Positions 16,890-25,325 of a DNA stretch of 64,000 bases are shown here, one piece after another. A program made the translations under genes and the position numbers. The DNA comes from Streptomyces sp. I6 (GTDB lineage Bacteria > Actinomycetota > Actinomycetes > Streptomycetales > Streptomycetaceae), in the NCBI GenBank assembly GCA_003725745.1, contig RHDP01000001.1, forward strand, positions 6,799,501-6,863,500, given 5' to 3'. The notes beneath the pieces are model-generated. The model was not told the DNA's origin, did no database searches, and saw nothing but the letters and a program-made list of their open reading frames with translations. Positions within the stretch are counted from its first letter, which is position 1. Each line of letters starts with the position of its first letter.

Positions 16890-18965
16890 CACCCGGCAAC
16901 CCGTGGCCGCGCGGCGCACACACTGCCCGTACTGCGCTCTCCAGTGCGGTACGCGGATCTCCGGCACCCGCGCCGACGCCGTCACGGTCGAGCCCGCCGA
17001 CTTCCCCGTCAACCGCGGCCGGCTGTGCCAGAAGGGCTGGACGGCGCCCGGGCTCCTCGCCGCCCCCGACCGGCTGGCCGCACCGCTGGTACGCGGCCGG
17101 AGCGGAAGGCTGCTGACAGCCACCTGGGACAGCGCCCTGCAGGCCGCCGCCGAGGGCCTCGCCCGGGTCCGCGACGCACACGGCGCCGACGCGCTGGCGG
17201 TCTTCGGCGGTGGCGGCCTCACCAACGAGAAGGCCTACCTGCTCGGCAAGTTCGCCCGGCTCGCGCTGGGCACCAGCAACATCGACTACAACGGACGCTT
17301 CTGCATGTCCTCCGCCGCGGCGGCCGGCAACGCCGCCTTCGGCCTGGACCGCGGCCTGCCCTTCCCCGTCACCGACCTGTCCCGGGCCCGGACCGTGCTG
17401 CTGGCCGGAGCCAACGTCGCCGAGACCATGCCGCCCCTGATGCAGCACCTGCACCAGGCCCGGCTCGTCGTCGTGGACCCCCGCCGAAGCGCCACCGCCC
17501 ACCGCGCCGCGCTGCACCTCCAGCCCGCACCCGGCACCGACCTCGCCCTCGCCCTGGGGATGCTGCACGTGGTCATCACCGAAGGGCGCCTCGACACCGC
17601 CTACATCGGCCGGCGCACCACCGGCTTCGAGGCGCTCGCGGGCCGGGCCGCCGGGTGGTGGCCCGAGCGCACGGAGGCCGTCACCGGCGTCCCGGCAGCG
17701 GACCTGCGCACGGCCGTCGACCTCCTCACCCAGAGCGGCGACTGCTACGTCCTCACGGGCCGAGGGGTGGAGCAGCACCGGCAGGGTACGGCGACGGCGG
17801 CCGCGTTCATCAACCTCGCCCTGGCCCTGGGCCTGCCGGGCACCCCGTCGGGCGGCTACGGCTGCCTGACGGGCCAGGGCAACGGCCAGGGGGCCGCGAG
17901 CACGGGCAGAAGTCCGACCAGCTCCCCGGCTACCGGTCGCTGAGCGACCCCGCGGACCGCGCCCATGTCGCCCGGGTCTGGCGCGTTCCCGTCGGACGGC
18001 TGCCCGGACCGGGACTGCGCGCCTACGAACTCCTCGACGCCCTCGGCGAGGAGCAGGGGCCGCGGGCCCTGCTCGTCATGGGCTCCAACCCGGTGGTCTC
18101 CGCCCCGCACGCGGCGCGGATCACGGCACGCCTGGCCGCACTCGACTTCCTCGTCGTGGCCGACTTCGTCCCTTCCGACACGGCCCGGCTCGCCGACGTC
18201 GTCCTGCCGGTCACCCAGTGGGCGGAGGAGGAGGGCACCATGACCAACCTGGAGGGCCGGGTCCTGCGACGGCGCGCCCTGCTCGACCCGCCGCCGCCGG
18301 TCCGCAGCGACCTCCACGTCCTCCACGGCATCGCGGTACGGCTCGGCGAGCCGCCCGAGCACTACCCGACGGAGCCCCGGAAGGTGTTCGAGGAACTGGC
18401 CGCCGCCTCCGAGGGCGGCCGCGCCGACTACTCCGGCATCACCTACGACCGGCTCGACGCGGGGAGAGCCTGTTCTGGCCCTGCCCCGCCACCCCCGACC
18501 CCCACCCGGGCACCCCCCGGCTGTTCCTGGACCGGTTCGCCCACCCCGACGGACGCGCGCGCTTCGCCGACGTCGAGCACGACGGGCCGGCCGAGGACAC
18601 CGGCGCCGCGTACCCGGTGCACGCCACCACCGGCCGTGTCCTCACCCACTACCAGTCCGGCGCGCAGACCCGGCGGGTGCCGGAGCTCGCCGCGGTCGCC
18701 CCCGAAGCCTTCGTGGAAGTCCACCCGGACACGGCGGCCCGCAGCGGCCTGGCCGACGGGACCTCGCCCGGGTGGTGTCGGCCCGGGGCGGCATGACCGC
18801 CCGTGTCCGGCTCGACCCCACGCTCCGCCCCGACACGGTGTTCGTCCCCTTCCACTTCTCCGGGGACGGCCGGGCCAACCTCTTCACCCATCCCGCGCTC
18901 GACCCCTCAGCGGCATGCCCGAGTTCAAGGTCAGCGCCGTCCGACTCGAACCCCTCCCGGAGTGA
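16882..18965 (+). CDS. nasA: Assimilatory nitrate reductase catalytic subunit, molybdopterin type (four frameshifts)
   Basis: A molybdopterin-guanine-dinucleotide oxidoreductase of about 695 residues after repair. The N-terminal [4Fe-4S] motif is HCPYCALQCGT with the fourth ligand in GRLCQKG. Further landmarks are SNIDYNGRFCMSSAA, VDPRRSATAH and, after the first slip, GYRSLSDPADRAHVARVWRV, LLVMGSNPVVSAP and the C-terminal FVPFHFSGDGRANLFTHPAL. It reduces nitrate to nitrite in the cytoplasm. Frame slips lie near 17890 (G5), 18462 (G4), 18762 (GGG) and 18904 (CCCC); adding one base to each gives exactly 696 codons. Four clean homopolymer slips in an otherwise perfectly conserved gene point to sequence error. 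The GTG start overlaps narK by eight bases. Confidence 0.85.
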
Positions 18966-18969
18966 CGCC

Positions 18970-20379
18970 GTGAACCACGTCCTCGTCGTCGGCCACGGCC
19001 CGGCCACCCACCGGCTGCTGCGCGGCCTGCGGCGCCACGGGCACCGCGGGACCGTCACCGTCCTGTCCGCCGAAGACCGCCCCCTCCACAGCCGGGCGCC
19101 GCTGACGGACGTCCTGGCCGGCCGGGTCGGTCCGAACCTGCTCCAGGCCGCACCCGAACCCGGTGTGCAGGTGCTCACCGGCACCGTCGCGCACGCCCTC
19201 GACCTGCGCCGCCGCGTGGTGCACGCCCGGCAGGGCGCCACGCACACCCGGCACCCCTACGACATCCTCGTCCTGGCCTGCGGCGCCCGCCCGGTGATCC
19301 CCCGCCTCCCCGGTGCGGCCGGCCGGCACGGACGGCTCTCGGCGGGCGTCACCACGCTGCGCGGCACCGCCGACTGCGCCCGCGTACGGGGCACGGCCGT
19401 GACGGTACTGGGCGGCGGCCCCCTGGGCGTGGAGACGGCCGCCGCGCTGGCACTGCGGGGCACCGCCACCACCCTCGTCTGCCGCGGACCCCACCCGCTG
19501 CACCAACGGCTCGGTGACACCGCCGCGGCCCTGCTGACCGCACGGCTTCAGCAGGCCGGCGTCACCGTCCTCGGCGGCCGCCGGGCCGTCCGCCGCGACC
19601 CGGGCCGCCTGCTGCTGGACGACGGCACCGAGGCGGCGGCCGACGGCCTCGTCCTGTGCACCGGTGTGGAACCAGAAGTCCGGATCGCACGCGCGGCGGG
19701 CCTGAGAGTGCACCACGGCATCGTCGTGGACGACGCCCTGCGCACCAGCGACAGCCGTGTCCACGCCATCGGCGACTGTGCCGAGCACGCCGGGCGGGCG
19801 GTCGCCGGCCATGAATCCGCGCTGGCCCAGGCCGACACCCTCGCCAGGATCCTGACCGGCGGCGCAGCAGCCCACCGGCCCACCGCCGACCTGCTGCGCC
19901 TGCGTACGCACGCGGCGGACGTGGCCTGCGTCGGAACACGCGCCGGCTTCCGGCGGCCCGGCCTGCGAACCGTCGGCCTGCTCGACCCGGCGGGCCGACG
20001 CTACGCGCGGATCGCGCTGGACGGCGACCGGATCGCCGCTGCCGTCCTCCTGGGTCTGCCGCAGGCCGTCGCCACGGTGAGCCACGCGGCCCGGCGCGGC
20101 CTGCCGGTCCCCTCCGACCGGCTGGGCCTGCTGCTCGGCACCCCCTCCCCGCCCCCTGCCAATGGGGCCCCCACCCCGGAGGACTCCCTGGTGTGCCTGT
20201 GCAACCACGTCACCCGGCAGCAGCTCGCCGACGCCTTCGCGCTCGGCGCCCGCACGGCTCCCGCCCTCGCCCGGGCCACCCGCGCCACCACGGGATGCGG
20301 AGGCTGCGCCATGAGCGTCGACACGCTCTGCCGGGCCTGGGCCGGCACCGGGCAGCGGGAACCGGAGCCCGCATCATGA
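18970..20379 (+). CDS. FAD-dependent oxidoreductase with C-terminal BFD-like [2Fe-2S] domain (nitrate reductase electron-transfer subunit)
   Basis: A 469-residue flavoprotein. Residues 1-300 are a two-dinucleotide-binding oxidoreductase: VLVVGHGPATHRLL at the N-terminus, VTVLGGGPLGVETAAALAL for NAD(P)H, and VHAIGDCAEH for FAD. The C-terminal 60 residues hold a bacterioferritin-associated-ferredoxin-like cluster domain with CLCNHVTRQQL and TTGCGGC. Such proteins feed electrons from NAD(P)H to assimilatory nitrate reductase. It starts at GTG 18970, four bases after the nasA stop, and its stop overlaps the next ATG, so a single transcript is likely. The domain pattern also fits the N-terminal half of NirB, but no sirohaem domain follows. 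Confidence 0.8.
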   Translation: MNHVLVVGHGPATHRLLRGLRRHGHRGTVTVLSAEDRPLHSRAPLTDVLAGRVGPNLLQAAPEPGVQVLTGTVAHALDLRRRVVHARQGATHTRHPYDILVLACGARPVIPRLPGAAGRHGRLSAGVTTLRGTADCARVRGTAVTVLGGGPLGVETAAALALRGTATTLVCRGPHPLHQRLGDTAAALLTARLQQAGVTVLGGRRAVRRDPGRLLLDDGTEAAADGLVLCTGVEPEVRIARAAGLRVHHGIVVDDALRTSDSRVHAIGDCAEHAGRAVAGHESALAQADTLARILTGGAAAHRPTADLLRLRTHAADVACVGTRAGFRRPGLRTVGLLDPAGRRYARIALDGDRIAAAVLLGLPQAVATVSHAARRGLPVPSDRLGLLLGTPSPPPANGAPTPEDSLVCLCNHVTRQQLADAFALGARTAPALARATRATTGCGGCAMSVDTLCRAWAGTGQREPEPAS

Positions 20380-21605
20380 CCTCCACCCTCGTGGTGATCG
20401 GGCACGGCATGGTCGGCCACCGGCTCGCGGACCGGCTGCGCGAGCTGGACACCGCCCACCGGTGGCGCGTGTGCGTCCTGGGAGAGGAACCCGAGCCCGC
20501 CTACGACCGCGTGCGCCTGTCCGCGTACCTCAGGAACCGCAGCCGGGCCGCGCTCAGCCTGGTCCGCCCCGACTTCCTCGCCGATCCCCGGATCACCGTG
20601 CGCTCCGCCTCACCCGCCGTCTCCGTCGACCGGCGGGCGCGTACCGTGCACACGGCCGGCGGGGAGCCGATCACCTATGACGCACTGGTCCTGGCCACCG
20701 GATCACGCCCGTTCGTGCCCCCGGTGCCGGGCAGGCACCTGCGCAACTGCTTCGTCCAGCGCACGGTCGAGGACATCGACGCGCTCAGCGCGGCGGCCCG
20801 CCCCGGCCGGCCGGCCGTCGTCATCGGCGGCGGACTTCTCGGGCTGGAGGCCGCGCAGGGGCTGCAGTTGCTCGGAATGCGGCCCCATCTCGTCGAAAGC
20901 GCGCCGCACCTGATGCCTGCGCAGCTCGACGGGGAGGCGGCACGCGTCCTCCAGGACGGGGCCGCACGACTGGGTCTGCACCTGCACTGCGGCACGACGG
21001 TGGTGTCGGTGGACGGCGACGCCGGCGGCCTCGTACGCTCCGTCACCCTCGGCGACGGCAGCGTGGTCGAGGCCGATCTGGTGGTCTTCGCCGCAGGGAT
21101 CCGCCCCCGGGACGACCTGCCCGTCACCCCAGCCCTGCCGCTCGCGGAGCGCGGCGGCTATCTGACGGACGCCTTCTGCCGGACCGCGGACGACCGCATC
21201 TGGGCCGTCGGGGAGTGCGCGGCGGTCCTGGGGCGCTGCCACGGCCTGGTCGCACCGGGATACCGGATGGCGGACAGCGTCGCCTGCGGGCTGACGGGAC
21301 ATCACGCCGAGCCGCTCGACGAGATGGACGACTCCACCGAGCTGAAACTGCTCGGAGTCCACGTGGCGACCTTCGGCAGCACCTCGGGCGACGCCGGGAC
21401 CGCCGTCGAGGTCACCTTCCAGGAGGGTGCCTCCCGCTACGCCAAGGTCTTTCTCCATCGCGCATCCGGAGCCCTGCTCGGCGGCATCCTCGCGGGCGAG
21501 ACGGGGTCCCGCGCCGACCTCGCACCGTGGGTCGGCAGACGGCCGACCGCGGACCTGGAAGGCGTGCTGTTCCCGGCCCCGCCGTTCCGGCCCCTGAGCT
21601 CCTGA
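20376..21605 (+). CDS. NAD(P)/FAD-dependent oxidoreductase (NirB N-terminal-like)
   Basis: A 409-residue flavoprotein related to the FAD half of nitrite reductase NirB and to rubredoxin reductases. Motifs in order are LVVIGHGMVGHRLADRL, then YDRVRLSAYL (NirB-like), ALVLATGSRPFVPPVPG, AVVIGGGLLGLEAAQGL and IWAVGECAAV. It is coupled to the previous gene through ATGA. Together the two flavoproteins would pass electrons from NAD(P)H to nitrate reductase or a nitrite reductase encoded elsewhere. No sirohaem or Rieske subunit is present; the operon is cut off 100 bp downstream by a rearrangement junction. Confidence 0.78.
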   Translation: MTSTLVVIGHGMVGHRLADRLRELDTAHRWRVCVLGEEPEPAYDRVRLSAYLRNRSRAALSLVRPDFLADPRITVRSASPAVSVDRRARTVHTAGGEPITYDALVLATGSRPFVPPVPGRHLRNCFVQRTVEDIDALSAAARPGRPAVVIGGGLLGLEAAQGLQLLGMRPHLVESAPHLMPAQLDGEAARVLQDGAARLGLHLHCGTTVVSVDGDAGGLVRSVTLGDGSVVEADLVVFAAGIRPRDDLPVTPALPLAERGGYLTDAFCRTADDRIWAVGECAAVLGRCHGLVAPGYRMADSVACGLTGHHAEPLDEMDDSTELKLLGVHVATFGSTSGDAGTAVEVTFQEGASRYAKVFLHRASGALLGGILAGETGSRADLAPWVGRRPTADLEGVLFPAPPFRPLSS

Positions 21606-21689
21606 GCCCCTGAGCCCTGAGGACGCCCATGCCCGACGAATCCGTCCGTGCGGCCGGCCTGCTCCAGGCCAGGCAGTGGTCCGCCGACC

Positions 21690-22683
21690 TGTTCACCGCT
21701 GGGCGCCCGCAAGGTCATCGTCCCGGGCAAGCGCGAACGGACCGCGAGGATCGGGGCGCCGGGTGAACTGGACGGCGCTGCCGTACGGGACGTTGAGCCA
21801 CTTGTGCAGGTCCACGCAGAGGGAGTCGGCCTCCTCCAGCCCGTCGACCAGTGCGGCGTGGGAGGGGACGAGACTCGCGAACGCGCCGAAGGCACGGTCC
21901 ACATGGAGCCAGAAGCCGTACCGCTCCCGCAGGGCGGCGAGGGCGCGCAGGTCGTCGAAGTCGCCGGTGTTCACGGTCCCGGCGTTGGCCACCACGACAC
22001 AGGGCTCCCCGTTCCCGTCCAGTATCCGCGCGAGCGCCCGCGGGTCGACGGCCTCCCGCCCCGGCAGGGTCGGCAGCCGGGTCAGCGACCGCCGCCCCAG
22101 CCCGAGGACCGAGAGCGCCTTCGGCACGCTGGAGTGCCGACGCGGACAGCACGCGGACGGGACCGAGTGCCGCCGCCCGCACTCGGCCGGCGACACCCCC
22201 GAACGCTCCCCCAGCCACTCGCGGGCGACGGCCAGGCCGGCGAGATTTGGACATGGTGGCGCCGCTGACGAAGGCGCCGTGGTGCTGCTCGGGCAGCCCG
22301 AGCAGCTCACGGACCCAGCCGACCGTCTCGCGTTCCAGCGCCTGCCCGGCCCCGTCGAGCCCGAGACGGGGTTCTGGTCCCAGACCGCGGTCGTCCAGTC
22401 GCCGAGCAGCGCGGCGGGCGTGGTCCCGCCGGTGACGAAGCCCAGGTACCGGGGCCCGGCACTGGCCGACAGCACCGGCGCCCGCCGGTTCTCGAAGGCC
22501 TCCAGCGCCCCCGCCGGCCCCGCGCCCCGCCCGGGCAGCGGCGCGGCCTCCGGCACGCTGCGGGAGGCGATCACCGGCCGGTCGGCCATCCCCGCGGCGT
22601 CCCGACGGCGCGCCGCAGGAACTCTTCCAGCAGGACCGGGCAGCGCGCCGTGCTCCCCGGCCGGCAGCGGATCGGTCACGGCT
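21690..22683 (-). pseudogene. Decayed PLP-dependent amino-acid decarboxylase
   Basis: Read on the minus strand this is a group II PLP decarboxylase of the aspartate/diaminobutyrate decarboxylase type. Recognisable segments are SASAGPRYLGFVTGGTTPAA, SNLAGLAVAREWLGERSGV, VVANAGTVNTGDFDDL, the block HVDRAFGAFA and the PLP lysine in CVDLHKWLNVPYGSAVQF. The frame is broken several times, including what appears to be an inserted A near 22245, and the 3' third is missing: after the FTRR block the sequence turns into unrelated DNA around 21700. About 330 of the usual 470 codons remain. Unlike the frameshifted genes elsewhere, this one is truncated as well and is probably a true pseudogene. Confidence 0.65.
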
Positions 22684-22923
22684 CTCCCTGCCGTCGCCCG
22701 CTCCTCGGCCCGAGGGGTACGAGGCGGCGGGATCTTCCCCTGTGTGAAATCCGCTGCCACCTCTGCCGAACCGGCATCATCGGGAGGGACACCGCGAACA
22801 GCCGCTCCCGGCAAGGGTGCTGTGGCCGTGCCGGAGCCGTGGCCGTGCCGGAGCGGTGGGCGGATCGGTTCCGGCACGGAAGGCCTGCGACGGGTGGCCG
22901 AGTCCGCCCCGGGTGTCCCGGTG

Positions 22924-23256
22924 TCAGAGGGTGTAGCTGACCCAGCCCTGCTTGGGCAGGGTGTTCGGGGGGCAGTAGACCCGGACGTTGCGGAACGTGG
23001 TGTAGGGGCCCGCGCTGCGGGTGGTGTTGTCCGTACAGCTGATGTTGGCCCACCACTGCGTCGACCCGGTCGCCGAGCAGGAGACGTTGTAGTACCACTG
23101 GTTCCCGTCGGACCCGAAGGAGCCGGTGCTGCAGTGGACCCCCTGAGCGCCGGTGGGACCGGATGCCTGCGCTGATGCCGTTGGTGCCGCCACCGCGACC
23201 CCCACGACGGCTGCCAGGAGACAGCCGGCCACTCGGTAACCCCTGTGCTTGAGCAT
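22924..23256 (-). CDS. Small secreted protein, hypothetical
   Basis: A 110-residue protein beginning MLKHRGYRVAGC with a classic Sec signal peptide (hydrophobic core LLAAVVGVAVAAPTASA, cleavage after the Ala). The mature part of about 78 residues has an even spread of Cys, Trp and Asn: CSTGSFGSDGNQWYYNVSC, QWWANISC and VRVYCPPNTL. The four cysteines suggest two disulphides and a small beta-rich secreted domain. I do not recognise the function. It is transcribed away from the XRE regulator; the 5' flank carries a hexanucleotide repeat. Confidence 0.7.
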   Translation of the reverse strand: MLKHRGYRVAGCLLAAVVGVAVAAPTASAQASGPTGAQGVHCSTGSFGSDGNQWYYNVSCSATGSTQWWANISCTDNTTRSAGPYTTFRNVRVYCPPNTLPKQGWVSYTL

Positions 23257-23873
23257 GGTCGTCCACCTTCTCCGAGTCGATGTCGAACCGCCACACGAGA
23301 GCGGCGCGCACAAGTGCCGCTGCTCCGGGCCGACTCTAGGTGGGGACTGGCAGGCTCCGCTCATGGCGGGGTGGATACCGCCATCGCTGCGGTGACCAGC
23401 GGCCGGACGGCGCGGCGCGATGCTGGGGAAGGCTGGTGGGGAGCAAGGGGCACCACCTCGGCGGCGTTCCACGGCGTGTCCCGCCGTCTTCGGCAGGAAG
23501 TAGCCCGGGATCCGGCCGCGTTGCTGCCCCGTACCCGTACCCGTACCCGTACCCGTACCCGTACTCGTACCCGTACCCGGCACCGGCACGGGGGCCTTGT
23601 CCGCGACGGCGAAGCGAAGCGGCGGCGACGGCGGACATCAGGACCGCCTCTGGGCGCGGCAAGGGGCGCACGTTCATGACGGCCCGGGCAGGCTGCGGGG
23701 CAGGAGAAGAGTGAGAGGAAGAGTCCGGATGGGGCAAGGGGGCGACACCCGGCAGTGCCACCGAGCCGGGGCCCGCGGCCCCTTCCAGCAGTTGATCTTG
23801 CCAAAAGTTGCCAAGTGGCCAGTCGCGGATCGGCTGCCGGCGCACGATGTTGACGGGACGTCAGGCAGTGGGT
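23257..23873. other. Intergenic region with hexamer array and TTGCCAA repeats
   Basis: No supported gene. It holds the GTACCC array at 23531-23578 and two TTGCCAA copies spaced exactly 10 bp apart (23798-23804 and 23808-23814), upstream of the XRE-gene promoter. Confidence 0.6.
23531..23578. repeat. GTACCC hexanucleotide tandem array
   Basis: Eight head-to-tail hexamers: five GTACCC, one GTACTC variant, then two GTACCC. In frame it would encode Arg-Thr or Tyr-Gly repeats, but no supported gene covers it. It behaves like a microsatellite prone to slippage. Confidence 0.9.
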
Positions 23874-23902
23874 TTGCCAGGCCGCCTGCAGCTGTCTAGA
23901 GT
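23874..23902 (+). promoter_or_regulatory. Promoter of the XRE-TPR regulator gene
   Basis: TTGCCA at 23874-23879 and TAGAGT at 23897-23902 are separated by exactly 17 bp, a good match to streptomycete housekeeping (SigHrdB) promoters. The start point would be near 23909, giving a leader of about 43 nt. Two upstream TTGCCAA copies at 23798 and 23808 may be regulator sites. Confidence 0.65.
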
Positions 23903-23951
23903 GGCCCGCACGGGGACTGGCCGCATCCGAAGACCTGAATGTAGGACTCGC

Positions 23952-25169
23952 ATGGCAACAGCCCCGTCCTTCGGACTCCGCCTCAAGGCGCTGAGGCAAC
24001 AGCAAGGACTGTCCCAAGCCGCACTGGCTGGTGACGAAATCTCGACGGGGTACCTGTCGCGCCTGGAGTCAGGCGCCCGGAACCCTACGGAACGGGTGAT
24101 CGCCTATCTTGCCGAGCGGCTGGACGTCGACCGTTCGGCGTTCTACGTCCAGCCGGGCAGCAGTTCCCTCACCCAGGCACTGAGCCTTGCCGCCTCCGCG
24201 GACACCAGCGAGGCCATCGAGGACCTCATCGACGTCTTCGCCACCTCCCGGGACGAGGACCCGCTGCTGCGCTGGCAGGCGCTGTGGCTGATCGAGCGGT
24301 ACCGGCACGAGCGCGGCGACCACGCCCGGCGGCTGGCCTGTCTCGAAGAGCTGACCGGCATCGCCGACGACCTCGAACTGCCCGCACTGCAGTGCAGGTC
24401 CAGGAGCCGGCTCGCCCGCTGCCTGCGCGCCACGGGTGACGTCGCCCGCGCCCTCGACATCGCCGTCAGCGCTCACCGGGTTGCCAAGCAGGCCGGCCTG
24501 CCCGTGTCCGACGAGGCGAACGCGCTGCTGGCCCTCGTCTCCGCCGAGGCGGAGGCGGGTCGGCTGCCCGACGCACGGGCGCACGCCGAAGAGCTGGTCG
24601 AGCTGGTGGCGGAGGCGCCGGAGACCCTGCGCGCCGAGTCGCTCTGGTCGGCAGCCACGGTCTGCTCCCGCCAGGGTGACGACGCCGCCGCGCGCGCCTT
24701 CCTTCAGCAGGCCATGGCCATCCTGGACAGCCCTGTCGCCCCGGTGCTGTGGGCACGGCTGCGGCTGGCCGCGGCCTCCCTGCACCTGCAGGGCAGCCCG
24801 CCGTCCACCGAGTCCGCGCGCGACTGCCTGGAGGAGGCGCAGGCGGCGTTCGCCCTGGTCGGCACGCCGGTCCAGCAGCAGGAGATCCTGGTGCTGCAGG
24901 TCCACCTCGCGTTCGAAGAGGGCCGGTACGCCGAAGCCCGGGCGGCCTACTCCCGGCTCGACGTCGACGAGCTGATGCTCAACTACCGTGACCGGATCCG
25001 GCTGCAGACCCTGGACAGCCGGCTGCTGATCGTGGAGGGCCATCGGAAGGAAGGGCTCGCCCAGCTCAAGCGGTTGGGCGAGGAGGCCCGACGCGCCGCG
25101 AACCTCGACCTGGCCGCGGACATCTGGCAGGTCCTGGCCGAGACCCTGGAGCACACCGCGACCGGCTGA
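23952..25169 (+). CDS. XRE-family transcriptional regulator with TPR-like sensor domain
   Basis: A 405-residue regulator. Residues 8-65 form a Cro/C1-type helix-turn-helix (LRLKALRQQQGLSQAALAGD, TGYLSRLESGARNPTERV). The remaining 330 residues are a helical, Ala/Leu-rich tetratricopeptide-like array with repeated 34-residue-like helices (for example LVSAEAEAGRLPDARAHAEE and AARAFLQQAMAILD). Regulators of this build bind peptide or small signals through the TPR part and often control development or antibiotic genes. It stands alone with its own promoter, about 2.3 kb beyond the end of the lst operon, so a role in lst control is possible but unproven. A strong convergent terminator follows at 25237. 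Confidence 0.82.
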   Translation: MATAPSFGLRLKALRQQQGLSQAALAGDEISTGYLSRLESGARNPTERVIAYLAERLDVDRSAFYVQPGSSSLTQALSLAASADTSEAIEDLIDVFATSRDEDPLLRWQALWLIERYRHERGDHARRLACLEELTGIADDLELPALQCRSRSRLARCLRATGDVARALDIAVSAHRVAKQAGLPVSDEANALLALVSAEAEAGRLPDARAHAEELVELVAEAPETLRAESLWSAATVCSRQGDDAAARAFLQQAMAILDSPVAPVLWARLRLAAASLHLQGSPPSTESARDCLEEAQAAFALVGTPVQQQEILVLQVHLAFEEGRYAEARAAYSRLDVDELMLNYRDRIRLQTLDSRLLIVEGHRKEGLAQLKRLGEEARRAANLDLAADIWQVLAETLEHTATG

Positions 25170-25236
25170 CCCCCGGTCCCGCCGTGTCGGCGCCCGTCGG
25201 CACGGCCGACGTGCCGTGCGGCCACGAACGCCCGGC

Positions 25237-25265
25237 GGCTCCACACCGCCACCGGGTGTGGAGCC
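25237..25265. terminator. Convergent hairpin terminator
   Basis: A perfect 11-bp stem (GGCTCCACACC paired with GGTGTGGAGCC) with a 7-nt loop lies between the XRE gene and the convergent lysyl-oxidase-like gene. It has no long T tract, as is common for GC-rich actinomycete terminators, and can serve both strands. Confidence 0.75.
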
Positions 25266-25325
25266 ACCGGGAGTTTCGTGCCGCGAGCGGGCTGTTCCTC
25301 GGATCTCTCGATCGGGTACGTACCG

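Noticed and set aside
23531-23578. CRISPR-like repeat array
   Set aside because: The units are 6 bp without spacers; no cas genes are present, so it is a microsatellite.
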